Positions 35,018-44,359 of a stretch of DNA of 64,000 nucleotides are shown here, in pieces. Made by a program: the position numbers and the translations under genes. Source of the stretch: Sphingobium fontiphilum (GTDB lineage Bacteria > Pseudomonadota > Alphaproteobacteria > Sphingomonadales > Sphingomonadaceae); assembly GCF_014196635.1 (NCBI RefSeq), contig NZ_JACIEB010000007.1, positions 1 through 64,000 of the forward strand, given 5' to 3'. The notes beneath the pieces were generated by a model, which did no database searches, had not been told where the DNA came from, and saw only the letters and a program-made list of their open reading frames with translations. Every line of letters begins with the position of its first letter. Within the stretch, counting starts at the first letter, position 1.

Positions 35018-35502
35018 CGCGCCTTCCTCCTGTAGCGGAAGGGGACGCGCTGACGATTGATAGCCCGGGCAGGCTGACCTACCCGCCAGCGGAGATAGGT
35101 TGCGAGGCGATCGTCAGATTCGACCATCAGGGATCGCAGGCGGCGCAACATCATCGCCGCGAACGGCAGGGAGAGCGCCCCGCGCAGCGTGCAGCTATGC
35201 GTTAGCCTGGTGCCGCCATCGTCCCCCGCCAGCTCGTACCGCTCTTCGAGCGTGAACAGATAGGGGATGCCGCAGGACCAAGCGAAGGCGTGCGGTTTAT
35301 CGAATCGATCAATCCGTGCTGGCGTCCGAATTGGCCGGGTGATGCCCTGGATCGCAAAGGTGCATTCTGTGTCGCCGAGCCGGGACGGATCATCGAGAAA
35401 TACGAGCGGACTCCACGCCCGGCGATGATCCGGATCGGTGAGTGCCGACCAGATGCGCAGTGGCCCGCCGTGAAGCATCGAGCTGGTTATGGTGCGAGGC
35501 AT
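35014..35502 (-). CDS. SRPBCC/START-like domain protein
   Basis: 162 residues from ATG 35502 (MPRTITSSMLHGGPLRIWSALTDPDHRRAWSP). The start followed by FDKPHAFAWS and GTRLTHSCTLRGAL fits the polyketide-cyclase/SRPBCC ligand-binding fold. It probably binds a small hydrophobic ligand; role in the operon unknown. ATG 35502 is preferred to the upstream frame start at 35556, which overlaps czcA. Confidence 0.65.
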   Translation of the reverse strand: MPRTITSSMLHGGPLRIWSALTDPDHRRAWSPLVFLDDPSRLGDTECTFAIQGITRPIRTPARIDRFDKPHAFAWSCGIPYLFTLEERYELAGDDGGTRLTHSCTLRGALSLPFAAMMLRRLRSLMVESDDRLATYLRWRVGQPARAINRQRVPFRYRRKAR

Positions 35503-35555
35503 ATCCCCATCTCCCAGAGATGGGCGGGGCGATCGCGGATCGCCCCGCCCATCCA

Positions 35556-38500
35556 TCAGGCCAAGTTGTTCACGAAGGTCTGACCGTGGTCGTCCCCTTC
35601 ATGCTCCTCATTGTAGTGCTCGGGTTTCTCGATCACTTTCTGCCCGAACCGGGCATAGAGTGTCGGCAGCACGAACAGCGTAAGAAGCGTCGCCGAGATC
35701 AGACCGCCGATGACGACCGTCGCCAAAGGCTTTTGAACCTCTGCGCCGGCGCCTTCGCCCAGCGCCATCGGCACGAAGCCGAGGCTGGCGACTAGCGCGG
35801 TCATGATGACGGGTCGCAGACGCTGCATCGCGCCAACATGCGCGGCTTCCTCGCGGCTCATCCCTGATCGGATCAGATCTTGGATCGAGCTGACCATGAC
35901 GAGGCCGTTGAGGACCGCGATGCCCGAGAGGGCGATGAAGCCCACTGCCGCCGAGATCGAGAAGTCCATGCCCCGCAGGAACAGCAACAGGACGCCGCCC
36001 ACCAGCGCGAAAGGCACGCCGGTGAACACGATCGCGGCGTCGCGGACCGATCCCAACGCCCCGTAGAGGAGCAGCAGGATCAAGATGAAGCAAGCCGGAA
36101 TGACCAGCTTCAGCCGTTCGCTTGCCGATTGGAGGTTCTCGAACTGGCCGCCCCATTCGAGATAGGTGCCGGCAGGCAGCCGGAGTTGGCTGCCGATCGC
36201 CGCCTGCGCATCCGCCACGACGGATCCGACGTCGCGGCCACGCACGTTGGCTTGCACCACCACGCGCCGCTTGCCGTTCTCGCGGCTGATCTGGTTCGGA
36301 CCATCGACCACCTTGATCTCGGCGACGCTGGACAGCGGTACATAGCCGCCGCCTGCCACCGGCACCTGCACCTGTTGGAGCAGGCCGATGTCGGCACGCT
36401 GCGCCTCCGACAGGCGGATCACCACGGGGAAGCGACGGTCGCCCTCGAAGATCTGGCCCGATGTTCGCCCGCCGATCGTCGCAGTCACGGTGTCCTGCAC
36501 ATCCTGAGCCGTAACGCCCAACCGCGCCATCGCGTCGCGGTTGACGCGAATGTCGAGCATGGGAAGACCGGTCGTCTGCTCCACCTTCACGTCCGCTGCG
36601 CCTTGCGTTCTGCGCAGCACCGCCGCGATTTGCTCGGCCGTCCGGTTCATCTGGTTGAAGTCGTCCCCGAACACCTTCACCGCGATGTCGCCGCGCACGC
36701 CGGCGATCAGCTCGTTGAAGCGCATCTGGATGGGCTGGGTGATCTCGTAGGCATTTCCCGGAATCTTCGCGAGATTACCCTCGATCCGGCTGACCAGCTC
36801 CTCCTTGGGAAGCTCAGGATCCGGCCAATCCTTGCGCGGCTTCAGGATGACGAACATGTCGGTCGCGTTCGGCGGCATCGGGTCGGCCGCCAGCTCGGCG
36901 GTGCCCGTCTTGGAATAGACGAATTGCACCTCCGGCTGCTTCGACATCATCCGCTCGATCGGCACCTGCATCGCCTGGCTCTGCTGGACCGACGTTGCCG
37001 GAATGCGGAGCGACTGGATCAGCAAATCGCCTTCGTCGAGCTGCGGCAGGAACACCGAGCCGAGCGTAGTGAAAGCAAGCGCCGCCACCACAAGGCTTCC
37101 CACACCCGCACCGATCGTCAGCGTCGGGCGCTTCATGGCCCGGTCGAGACCGGGTTCGTAGCGCTTCTTCAGCCACGTGATGATGCGGCCGTCCTTCTCC
37201 TCGACCTTCTTCGACAGCCAGATCGCAATCATCGCCGGCACGAAGGTGAGAGAGAGGATGAAGGCGAAGGCGAGCGCGATGATGACGGTCAGCGCCATCG
37301 GTCCGAACGTTTTACCCTCCACGCCGGTCAGCGTGAGCAGCGGTACGTAGACGAGGATGATGATTGCCTGCCCGTACACAGAGGGACGGATCATCTCACG
37401 CGCAGCGGCTGCCACGGTCGCGAGCCGTTCCTTGACGCTGAGCAATCGGCCTTCATGATGCTGTTGCTCGGCAAGCCGGCGCAGCGCGTTTTCGACAATG
37501 ATGACGGCGCCGTCGACGATCAGACCGAAGTCCAAAGCCCCAAGGCTCATCAGATTGGCCGAGACCCCAGCGCGCAGCATACCAAAGCCTGTCAGCATCA
37601 TGGTGATCGGGATGACCAACGCCGCGATCAGGGCCGCACGGAAGTTGCCGAGCAGCAGGAAGAGCACGACGATGACCAGCACCGCGCCTTCGGACAGGTT
37701 TTTCGCGACCGTCTTGATCGTCGAATTGACCAGCTCGGTGCGGTTCAGCACCGGCTGAATTACGACGTCAGGAGGCAGCGAAGCGTTGATCGTCTTCAGT
37801 TTCTCAGCGACCGCGGTCGACACGATGCGGCTGTTCTCGCCGATCCGCATGATCGCCGTGCCGACGACGACTTCGGTACCGTTCTCCGATGCCGAACCCA
37901 TGCGGATCGCCTGACCCGTCTTCACAGTCGCAACTTGTTCGACCGTGATCGGCACGCCGTTACGTGTCGCGATCACGGTCCTGGCCAACTCGCTGGCATT
38001 GCGAACGAGCGCATCCGAGCGAACAGCCAGACCTTCGCCATTGCGATTGACGAAGCCACCGCCGACGCTGGTGTTATTGCGCTCCAGCGCATTTCCCAGG
38101 TCCGTCAGCGTGATGCCGAGCGAGGCCAGCTTCTGCACGTCGGGCACGACGAGGAACTGCTTGGCGTAACCGCCAATCGAGTCGACACCGGCGAGGCCCG
38201 GTGTGGTCTTCAGAAGCGGCGTCACGATCCAGTCCTGCGCGGTGCGCAGGTAGGTCGCCTTGTCCTCTTCGGTCGTCAGTCGCTCGCCCTCTGGCGTGAT
38301 GTAGCTGCCATCGGGCTGTTGGCCCGGTTCACCGGGCTTGTGCTTGTCGTCCTCGCGATGATCGAGACGAACGGTGTACATGTACACCTCGCCCAGGCCT
38401 GTCGCGATCGGACCCATTTCAGGGTTCACGCCGTCGGGCAGATTCTCTTGCACGCCCCGCAGACGCTCGCCCACCTGCTGGCGGGCGAAATAGATGTCCG

Positions 38501-38801
38501 TCGCGTCCGAAAAGACCGCCGTGATCTGCGCGAAGCCGTTGCGGCTCAACGAGCGCGTATATTCCAGGCCGGGGGTGCCGGCGAGCGCGGTTTCGATTGG
38601 AAACGACACCTGCTTCTCGACCAGCTCGGGCGAGAGGGCAGGCGCGCGGACGTTGATCTGGACCTGATTGTTGGTGATGTCCGGCACCGCGTCGATCGGT
38701 AGCCGGTAGAGGGAAAAGGCGCCGATGGCGGCGACGATGACGGTGAGGAGCAGGACTAGCCAGCGCTTCTCGACCGCCCAGGTTACGATACGGGCGATCA
38801 T
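35556..38801 (-). CDS. czcA: CzcA-family heavy-metal RND efflux pump
   Basis: 1081 residues, twelve membrane segments in two halves and two large periplasmic loops. The helix-4 proton-relay motif LGALDFGLIVDGAVIIVEN (D-F-G...D-G) marks the divalent metal HME-RND group (CzcA/CnrA). It pumps Co/Zn/Cd type ions from the periplasm through the outer-membrane channel. It follows czcB by 3 bp. A long plus-strand open frame over it is an antisense shadow. Confidence 0.93.
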   Translation of the reverse strand: MIARIVTWAVEKRWLVLLLTVIVAAIGAFSLYRLPIDAVPDITNNQVQINVRAPALSPELVEKQVSFPIETALAGTPGLEYTRSLSRNGFAQITAVFSDATDIYFARQQVGERLRGVQENLPDGVNPEMGPIATGLGEVYMYTVRLDHREDDKHKPGEPGQQPDGSYITPEGERLTTEEDKATYLRTAQDWIVTPLLKTTPGLAGVDSIGGYAKQFLVVPDVQKLASLGITLTDLGNALERNNTSVGGGFVNRNGEGLAVRSDALVRNASELARTVIATRNGVPITVEQVATVKTGQAIRMGSASENGTEVVVGTAIMRIGENSRIVSTAVAEKLKTINASLPPDVVIQPVLNRTELVNSTIKTVAKNLSEGAVLVIVVLFLLLGNFRAALIAALVIPITMMLTGFGMLRAGVSANLMSLGALDFGLIVDGAVIIVENALRRLAEQQHHEGRLLSVKERLATVAAAAREMIRPSVYGQAIIILVYVPLLTLTGVEGKTFGPMALTVIIALAFAFILSLTFVPAMIAIWLSKKVEEKDGRIITWLKKRYEPGLDRAMKRPTLTIGAGVGSLVVAALAFTTLGSVFLPQLDEGDLLIQSLRIPATSVQQSQAMQVPIERMMSKQPEVQFVYSKTGTAELAADPMPPNATDMFVILKPRKDWPDPELPKEELVSRIEGNLAKIPGNAYEITQPIQMRFNELIAGVRGDIAVKVFGDDFNQMNRTAEQIAAVLRRTQGAADVKVEQTTGLPMLDIRVNRDAMARLGVTAQDVQDTVTATIGGRTSGQIFEGDRRFPVVIRLSEAQRADIGLLQQVQVPVAGGGYVPLSSVAEIKVVDGPNQISRENGKRRVVVQANVRGRDVGSVVADAQAAIGSQLRLPAGTYLEWGGQFENLQSASERLKLVIPACFILILLLLYGALGSVRDAAIVFTGVPFALVGGVLLLFLRGMDFSISAAVGFIALSGIAVLNGLVMVSSIQDLIRSGMSREEAAHVGAMQRLRPVIMTALVASLGFVPMALGEGAGAEVQKPLATVVIGGLISATLLTLFVLPTLYARFGQKVIEKPEHYNEEHEGDDHGQTFVNNLA

Positions 38802-38804
38802 GGC

Positions 38805-39986
38805 TTAATCCTCGTGGCTCGCTTCGCCCTTGCCGATCTCGGCCTTGAGCGTGAAACTTCCGGTGGTGGCGATCTGTTCGTTGCCGGTCAGGCCCGACCG
38901 GACGATCACCGTGTCGCCCGACGCATCGCCGAGCTGGACCGGGGTCGCCTTGAAGCCGGTGGGCGTGCGCACGAACACGACCGACTTGCCCTCGAAACTC
39001 TGGACCGCCGTCGTCGGCACGCGGACCGCCCCGCTCCCGCCGCTGCCCGTGAGCTGCACGGCTGCCGTCACAGGCTCGCCGACCCGCCATTCGCCACCGC
39101 GATTGTCGAGGGTGGCGAGCGCAGGCACGAGCCGCGTCTGCGGATCAAGCGCCGGCGACACGAAGGTCACGCGGGCGGTCGCCTGACGGCCTGCCGCCTT
39201 CACCAGCACCGTATTGCCGGGACGCACCCGGCCCGCATCCTCGGGCTTGAGATTAAGCGCGATCGACACCTGGCTCAGGTTGGCGATGCGATAGAGTTCG
39301 GCATCCGCCGCGACCGTTTGTCCCAGCGTCACGGGGCGCGCAATGATCTGGCCCGAGATCGGCGCGGCAATGCCGAGCCGGTTGAGCCCGCCGCCGCCGA
39401 CACCCGCCGCCGAAACCATGCTCTGCGCCTGCGTCAGGGCGATCCGCGCCTCCGTCGCCGCTGTGCGGGCGGCGATCAGATCCTGTTCAGGGGAGACTCT
39501 CTGCGCGAACAGCCGCTGTTCGCGCGCGAGGTTCGAATTAGCGAGCTGAAGCCGCGCCCGCGCCGCCTCGACCTCGCCCTTGATCTGCGCCGCCTCGCGG
39601 CTTTCGATGACCGCAATGGTCTGGCCGCGTCCGACCGATTGGCCGAGGTTACGGGTGAGCGCGACCACGCGTCCCGCAATTGCGGCCGAGACGACCTGCG
39701 TTCCCTGTGGGTCGCCCTCGATGATCGCGGGCAGCTCGATCGTCCCGGCCCCGCCGATGATCGGCCGTCCGACCTGGACGCCCGCTGTGGCGATCTGGTC
39801 GGCACCCAATGTGACGACGCCTTCACCGGCATGACCGCCTTCAGCACCGCCCTTTTCCGTGCCCGCTGCCGTCTCATTGGCAGCTGCGCCTTCGGCAGTT
39901 GCCTCGTTTCCGCCATCCTTGCCGCCGCAGGCAGCCAAGAGCAGGGCGAGCGACGCCGCGCCCGCGAGATAAAAGCTCTTCATCAC
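38805..39986 (-). CDS. czcB: CzcB-family RND periplasmic adaptor
   Basis: 393 residues with a lipobox-like N-terminus (LALLLAACGG), an acidic/Gly linker containing a GGHAGEG stretch, a biotinyl-lipoyl segment (VVSAAIAGRVVALTRNLGQSVGRGQTIAVIES), a coiled-coil hairpin (AQIKGEVEAARARLQLANSNLAREQRLF) and beta-barrel parts. It bridges CzcA and CzcC. Its ATG overlaps the czcC stop. Confidence 0.9.
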   Translation of the reverse strand: MMKSFYLAGAASLALLLAACGGKDGGNEATAEGAAANETAAGTEKGGAEGGHAGEGVVTLGADQIATAGVQVGRPIIGGAGTIELPAIIEGDPQGTQVVSAAIAGRVVALTRNLGQSVGRGQTIAVIESREAAQIKGEVEAARARLQLANSNLAREQRLFAQRVSPEQDLIAARTAATEARIALTQAQSMVSAAGVGGGGLNRLGIAAPISGQIIARPVTLGQTVAADAELYRIANLSQVSIALNLKPEDAGRVRPGNTVLVKAAGRQATARVTFVSPALDPQTRLVPALATLDNRGGEWRVGEPVTAAVQLTGSGGSGAVRVPTTAVQSFEGKSVVFVRTPTGFKATPVQLGDASGDTVIVRSGLTGNEQIATTGSFTLKAEIGKGEASHED

Positions 39987-41260
39987 TGATTCCCCCCATT
40001 GGGCGCACGAGCGGTCAGTCGCTCCACTTGCGCGCGGGCATTCTGGTAATTGGCAAGCGCGTCGATCGCGGCGACCCGCGTTTCGGCGAGCGTGCGTTCA
40101 GCATCGAGCAATTCGAGCTGGCCGAACTTGCCCTCGCGATAGCCGATCCGCGCGATGCGGGCGGCCTCCTGTGCAGCCGCCAGCGCCGGCCCCGACGCCG
40201 CACGAGCCGTCGTTGCGGCATTGGCCGCCTGCGCCTGCGCGTCCGTGATCGCCTGTTCGATGTCGAGCGCGGTCACGCGGCGCTGCGCATCCGCCTGGGT
40301 CCGCTGCGCGGTCGCCTGCGCAATCGCGGCGCGACCATTGTTGAACACCGGGATCGGGATCGACACGCTGAACACCGCCGCCATGTCGTTGGTCGCTTCC
40401 AGGCGGCGGATCGACGGCCCGACGTTCAGGTCAGGCACGCGATTGGCGCGCGCGAGCCGCACGCCGGCTTCGGCAATGGAGAAATCCGCGTTGGCTGCCG
40501 CCAGCGCGAGTGTGCCGGTCGTGTTGACCGGTGCCAACGGCCCATAGACGTTCACACCGGGAAGGCGATCGAGCAGCGTGTCATCGAGCAGGCCGTCGAT
40601 CGGCCGTCCGATCCGACGCGCCAGATTGGCGCGGGCCGCCTCGGCCAAGCGAAGCTGCCGCTCCACATTGGCGTCGGCATTGATACGCGCGACATCCGCG
40701 CGCTGTTGCTCGAGTGGCGATGCCCGCCCTGCCTGCACGCGAACGCTCGCGGCCCGCAGCGCATCGCTGGCGATCCGGGCCTGATCGCGGGCTGTCATTA
40801 CCCGGCGATCGGCCGCGACCGCTTCGACATAGAGCTGCGTTACCTGAAGCCGGACATCCGCCGCGATGATCGCGGCCTGGATCTCGGCCCGGGACAATTG
40901 CGCATTGGCGACCGCGACGCGGGCGCCGCGCTTGCCGCCTAGCTCGATCGGGATCGCAAAGCCGACCGTGGTTTCCGCGCTGCGGACCCCCCGATACGGC
41001 CCGGAGCCGATGACATTCTCGACTTGGCCTTGAACCACCGGATTGGGCCGCAAGCCGGCGACTGTGCGACCTGCACGGGCCGCGTCGATTCCAGCTGTCG
41101 CCGCTTCCGCAGCAGGGGCCGAACCGCCCGCTGCACTGACCGCTTGGTCAAGCGTGTAGACCGGCGCATCCTGCGCAACAGGCGCGGACGGTCCGACCTG
41201 CGCCTGCGCCATCGTGGCGCAAGACGCTGCGGCCAGCATGGCCGCGAGGATACGATTCAT
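39983..41260 (-). CDS. czcC: CzcC-family outer-membrane efflux channel
   Basis: 425 residues: signal peptide (MNRILAAMLAAASCATMAQA), then two TolC-type repeats rich in Ala/Arg helices (AQLSRAEIQAAIIAADVRLQVTQLYVEA and the repeat ending ARIARIGYREGKFGQLELLDAERTLAETRVAAI). It forms the exit duct for the CzcCBA pump. Follows the czcI-like gene by 60 bp. Confidence 0.9.
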   Translation of the reverse strand: MNRILAAMLAAASCATMAQAQVGPSAPVAQDAPVYTLDQAVSAAGGSAPAAEAATAGIDAARAGRTVAGLRPNPVVQGQVENVIGSGPYRGVRSAETTVGFAIPIELGGKRGARVAVANAQLSRAEIQAAIIAADVRLQVTQLYVEAVAADRRVMTARDQARIASDALRAASVRVQAGRASPLEQQRADVARINADANVERQLRLAEAARANLARRIGRPIDGLLDDTLLDRLPGVNVYGPLAPVNTTGTLALAAANADFSIAEAGVRLARANRVPDLNVGPSIRRLEATNDMAAVFSVSIPIPVFNNGRAAIAQATAQRTQADAQRRVTALDIEQAITDAQAQAANAATTARAASGPALAAAQEAARIARIGYREGKFGQLELLDAERTLAETRVAAIDALANYQNARAQVERLTARAPNGGNQ

Positions 41261-41320
41261 GAAAATAGGACTCCTGACGATGATCGACAGGGGCGCGCCA
41301 ACGCACGCCCAAATCGGACG

Positions 41321-41650
41321 TCAGGCTTGGGGGGGCCTCAAATGGACCATGCCGGTGCGGCCGTCGAGCGACGCAGAGGCGGAGATTGTCGGCTTGGGCA
41401 CTGTGAGGACGGGGGTATATTCCATCGTCGTGCGCGCAGGCGCGCCGACGTCGTGTCCGTGACAATAATTGTGATGATGCGGGACATTCTTGTCCGAGTC
41501 CGATGGCACCTGATCGATGTCACCGGCGGTATGGACCGTGAACTCAACGCCCGCGATGCTTCCCCCCGCCAGATCGGCGGCATGGGCCATGCCGGAGAAG
41601 CTGGTCAGGACCAGCATCAGGCATGTCAGGAAAGGCAAAAAGGCTCGCAC
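41321..41650 (-). CDS. CzcI-like small periplasmic metal-binding protein
   Basis: 109 residues, GTG start. Signal peptide (FLPFLTCLMLVLTSFSGMAHA) and a mature region with a His/Cys cluster VPHHHNYCHGHD, a likely metal site. In known czc systems a small protein, CzcI, precedes czcCBA and tunes it; size, position and His cluster agree, but sequence identity to CzcI was not checked. It is the first gene of the czc train. Confidence 0.55.
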   Translation of the reverse strand: MRAFLPFLTCLMLVLTSFSGMAHAADLAGGSIAGVEFTVHTAGDIDQVPSDSDKNVPHHHNYCHGHDVGAPARTTMEYTPVLTVPKPTISASASLDGRTGMVHLRPPQA

Positions 41651-41690
41651 TAGCTTGCCTCTATCACGGAAGGGTTTTCATGTCATTGCA

Positions 41691-43658
41691 CTAATTCGAA
41701 CCAAGGGTCACTGAGCCGGAACCCGAGCGGGATCGGTCGCGCCCGTTCCAGGCGAACCCGACCGCAATGGCGACCGCCATCAGGAGTTGCGCCAGCACCG
41801 ATTGCCAAGTGGGAAACACGCCGAGCATCGACAGCCGTGGCACGTCCGCGAGCGGTGCGATGTTGATAAGGCCGGCTTCCTGGAGCGCGGCGACGCCTTT
41901 ACCCGCCAGCACGACGGTCAGGACCGCCATGAGCCAGGAGCTATAGCGGAAGAACTGCGCGATCGGCAGCTTGCGACTGTAGCGAAGCATGGCCCAAGCG
42001 ATCAGGCTGAGCAGTCCAATCGCCGACCCGGCCCCCGCGAGAAGCATCCCGTTGTCACCTTGCGCCGAAAGCGCGGCATAGAACAGGATCGTCTCGAAGA
42101 CCTCGCGATAAACTACGACGAACGCCAGCCCGAACAGGAACCAGCCCGACCCGCCCGAGAGCGCCCGCGACATCTTCTCGCGAATATAGCGCTGCCACTG
42201 ATCGGCCTGCGCCTTGCCGTGCATCCAAATCCCGACCGAGAGCAGCACGACCGCGGCGAACAGCGAGCCAAACCCTTCCGTCAGCTCCCGGCTCGCACCG
42301 CTGATCCCGATCGCATAGGTGGCGACCGCCCAGGTGATCCCGCCCGCGATGATCGCGCTGACCCAGCCGCCATGCACGTACCGCAGCGCCTCGCCGCGCT
42401 CGGCTTTACGCAGGAACGCGATCATGGCGACAACGATGAGCAGGGCTTCGAGCCCTTCACGCAGCAGGATCGTGAACGCGCCCAGGAACGTGGACGCTTC
42501 GGTGGCGGCATCAGGCGCGAGCGCCGCTTCCGCATCGTCGAAAAGGCCGCCCAGTACTGCGACCTTCTCCGCGAGATCATCGGGCGACGCGCCCCGGTCG
42601 ATCGAGGCGCGGAACTCCCCCATCGCGCCCTCGATTCGACCCATCAGCGTCGCGTCGCGCGCGGTGAGTGTTGGCTCGATCGGCTCGAACCCATCGAGAT
42701 AGGCCGACAGCGCCAGCTCTTTCGCCATGCGCGCATCGCCGCGCCGCGCAGCCGCCACGCTTTCGGCGAGTTTGGCGCGGGCGACCGCGAGCGAGCCGGG
42801 AGCCTGTTGTATCACCTGTTCGGGATGACGACGCAGGAACGCGAGCACTGGGTCAGCCTTGGCGTCGCCGATCGCCGCGCCGAGCGCGGCCGGGGTGAGC
42901 GCGACCAGGGTTTTCAGGTCCGGAATGCGCCGGCGAAGGGTCGGGTCGGATTTCCAAAGCCGCTCGCCTTCGCGCGCCTGCGCATCCGTGAAGGCGAAGC
43001 TCCCGGCTCGGAATGCTAACGCCCAGCGCTGATCGTTGGGCAGATCGGCGAAGCTCTGCATCGCGGTCCCGTCGATGCCTTGCGTCACCACCTGATAGAG
43101 CGCGAACACGCTGCGCTGGCGCGCGCGCTCGGCATCGGTGAAAGCAATCGGGGGCGTAGCGAGCTTGGCGGCGTCAGGGCCACGGCCGTTGCCCGTCATC
43201 CCGTGGCAGGACGCGCAGGATTGTCGGAACAGGGCATCGCTGGAGACGAGGTTCGGAGCCTTATCGGGCGCGAGCGGCACCGGGTAGGCGCGCAACAGAT
43301 CGGCCGCGAGCCCGTGCGCCAATGTTGCCACCTGTTCAGTCGGTCCCTTTTCCGCGATCACCGCCTGGAGGTTGGCAGCCCGCTGGATGAGGGCTTGACG
43401 CTCCGGCTTCGCCGGCAGGCCCTGAAGCCGTGTCGAGACCGACGCGGCGAACTCCGTCATCTCGGCATATTCCGACGTGCTCTTGATCCGACCGTTGGCG
43501 ACCGCGCCGCCATAATCGACGGCCATATAGTCGAGCAGCCGCCATGCGGTTTGCACGTCGCCGGGTTCGGCGATTGCCGCAGCAGGGATCAGCAGCGCCG
43601 CGAGCGCGGAGAGCAGCCGCAACGAGAGCATTGCCCGGATCAACGCGAGCAGACGCAC
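41691..43658 (-). CDS. Cytochrome c-FTR1 iron permease fusion protein
   Basis: 655 residues. Signal peptide, a c-type heme site (CASCHG near residue 150), a helical region, then a C-terminal FTR1/EfeU-like membrane domain with two REXXE-type motifs (LLREGLEALLIV and YREVFETILF). FTR1 imports Fe(III) with an oxidase; the fused cytochrome c may oxidise Fe(II). GTG 43658 overlaps the CDF stop (TAGTG); an ATG at 43631 is an alternative. Iron uptake in a metal-efflux island is unexpected; it may offset metal-caused iron loss. Confidence 0.85.
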   Translation of the reverse strand: MRLLALIRAMLSLRLLSALAALLIPAAAIAEPGDVQTAWRLLDYMAVDYGGAVANGRIKSTSEYAEMTEFAASVSTRLQGLPAKPERQALIQRAANLQAVIAEKGPTEQVATLAHGLAADLLRAYPVPLAPDKAPNLVSSDALFRQSCASCHGMTGNGRGPDAAKLATPPIAFTDAERARQRSVFALYQVVTQGIDGTAMQSFADLPNDQRWALAFRAGSFAFTDAQAREGERLWKSDPTLRRRIPDLKTLVALTPAALGAAIGDAKADPVLAFLRRHPEQVIQQAPGSLAVARAKLAESVAAARRGDARMAKELALSAYLDGFEPIEPTLTARDATLMGRIEGAMGEFRASIDRGASPDDLAEKVAVLGGLFDDAEAALAPDAATEASTFLGAFTILLREGLEALLIVVAMIAFLRKAERGEALRYVHGGWVSAIIAGGITWAVATYAIGISGASRELTEGFGSLFAAVVLLSVGIWMHGKAQADQWQRYIREKMSRALSGGSGWFLFGLAFVVVYREVFETILFYAALSAQGDNGMLLAGAGSAIGLLSLIAWAMLRYSRKLPIAQFFRYSSWLMAVLTVVLAGKGVAALQEAGLINIAPLADVPRLSMLGVFPTWQSVLAQLLMAVAIAVGFAWNGRDRSRSGSGSVTLGSN

Positions 43659-44284
43659 TACCGCTCTCCCAATTCGCGCCGAGCGCCAGTGACGATTTCA
43701 TAAGCGGAGTGGAGGAACAGGAGGGCGATGAGGCCGGCGACGGCGAGGTCCGGCCAGGCGCTTCCTGTCCACGCCACCAGACCGGCCGCGGCGATCACCG
43801 CCACGTTGGCGAGCGCGTCGTTGCGGCTGAACAGCCAGATCGCGCGAACATTGGCGTCCCCTTCCCGGAAACGCGCAAGCACCAAGGCGGACACGACATT
43901 GATCGCGAGCGCGACAACGCCGATTGTGCCCATCAGTTCGGCATCGGGCGCGGTTGCGTTCAGGGCGCGCCAAATCGCGAAACCGATTACGCCCACGCCA
44001 AGCGCACCGAGAAACAACCCCTGCGTCAGCGCGACCTTTGCCCTCGCCCGTGCGGACCAGGCAAGCGCGAGAAGACCGATAAGGCTGATCGACCCGTCCC
44101 CGAGAAAATCGAGGGAATCCGCTTTCAGCGCTTGGCTATCGGCGATGAACCCGCCGAACAGCTCGGCGACTCCGAAGCCGAGGTTGAGCACCACGACGGT
44201 CAGCAGCGCACGGCGATAGGCCGGATCGGTTTGCGCGCGCGCGGGCTCCCCGTGGCACCCGCAGCTTTCGGTAGAAGCATTCAT
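43658..44284 (-). CDS. Cation diffusion facilitator (CDF) family transporter (2)
   Basis: 208 residues. A Cys/His N-terminus (ESCGCHGEPA), six membrane helices, helix-2 motif SLDFLGDGSIS (D-x3-D) and helix-5 SRNDALANVAV (D-x3-N). Both CDF proteins here share the unusual ND(x)3N pattern in helix 5. ATG 44284 follows GGAAGG. First gene of the MerR-controlled unit with the FTR1 fusion. Confidence 0.82.
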   Translation of the reverse strand: MNASTESCGCHGEPARAQTDPAYRRALLTVVVLNLGFGVAELFGGFIADSQALKADSLDFLGDGSISLIGLLALAWSARARAKVALTQGLFLGALGVGVIGFAIWRALNATAPDAELMGTIGVVALAINVVSALVLARFREGDANVRAIWLFSRNDALANVAVIAAAGLVAWTGSAWPDLAVAGLIALLFLHSAYEIVTGARRELGER

Positions 44285-44291
44285 GCGGCCT

Positions 44292-44322
44292 TCCTTACCA
44301 CCTCCAGTCGCTGTAGAAGCAA
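44292..44322 (-). promoter_or_regulatory. MerR-type promoter/operator of the CDF-FTR1 unit
   Basis: On the minus strand TTGCTT, a 19-bp spacer containing CTACAGCGACTGGAG (imperfect palindrome), then TAAGGA. This equals the layout of MerR-family metal promoters, where a long spacer is corrected by the activator; the mer -10 TAAGGT is almost the same. Confidence 0.7.
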
Positions 44323-44359
44323 GCGAAATGTGCGACACGTTCGCATAAGCAAGGATGGC

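Noticed and set aside
35880..38702. 940-residue plus-strand frame opposite czcA
   Set aside because: Antisense to a clear RND pump; composition is Arg/His/Asp-rich shadow without domains.
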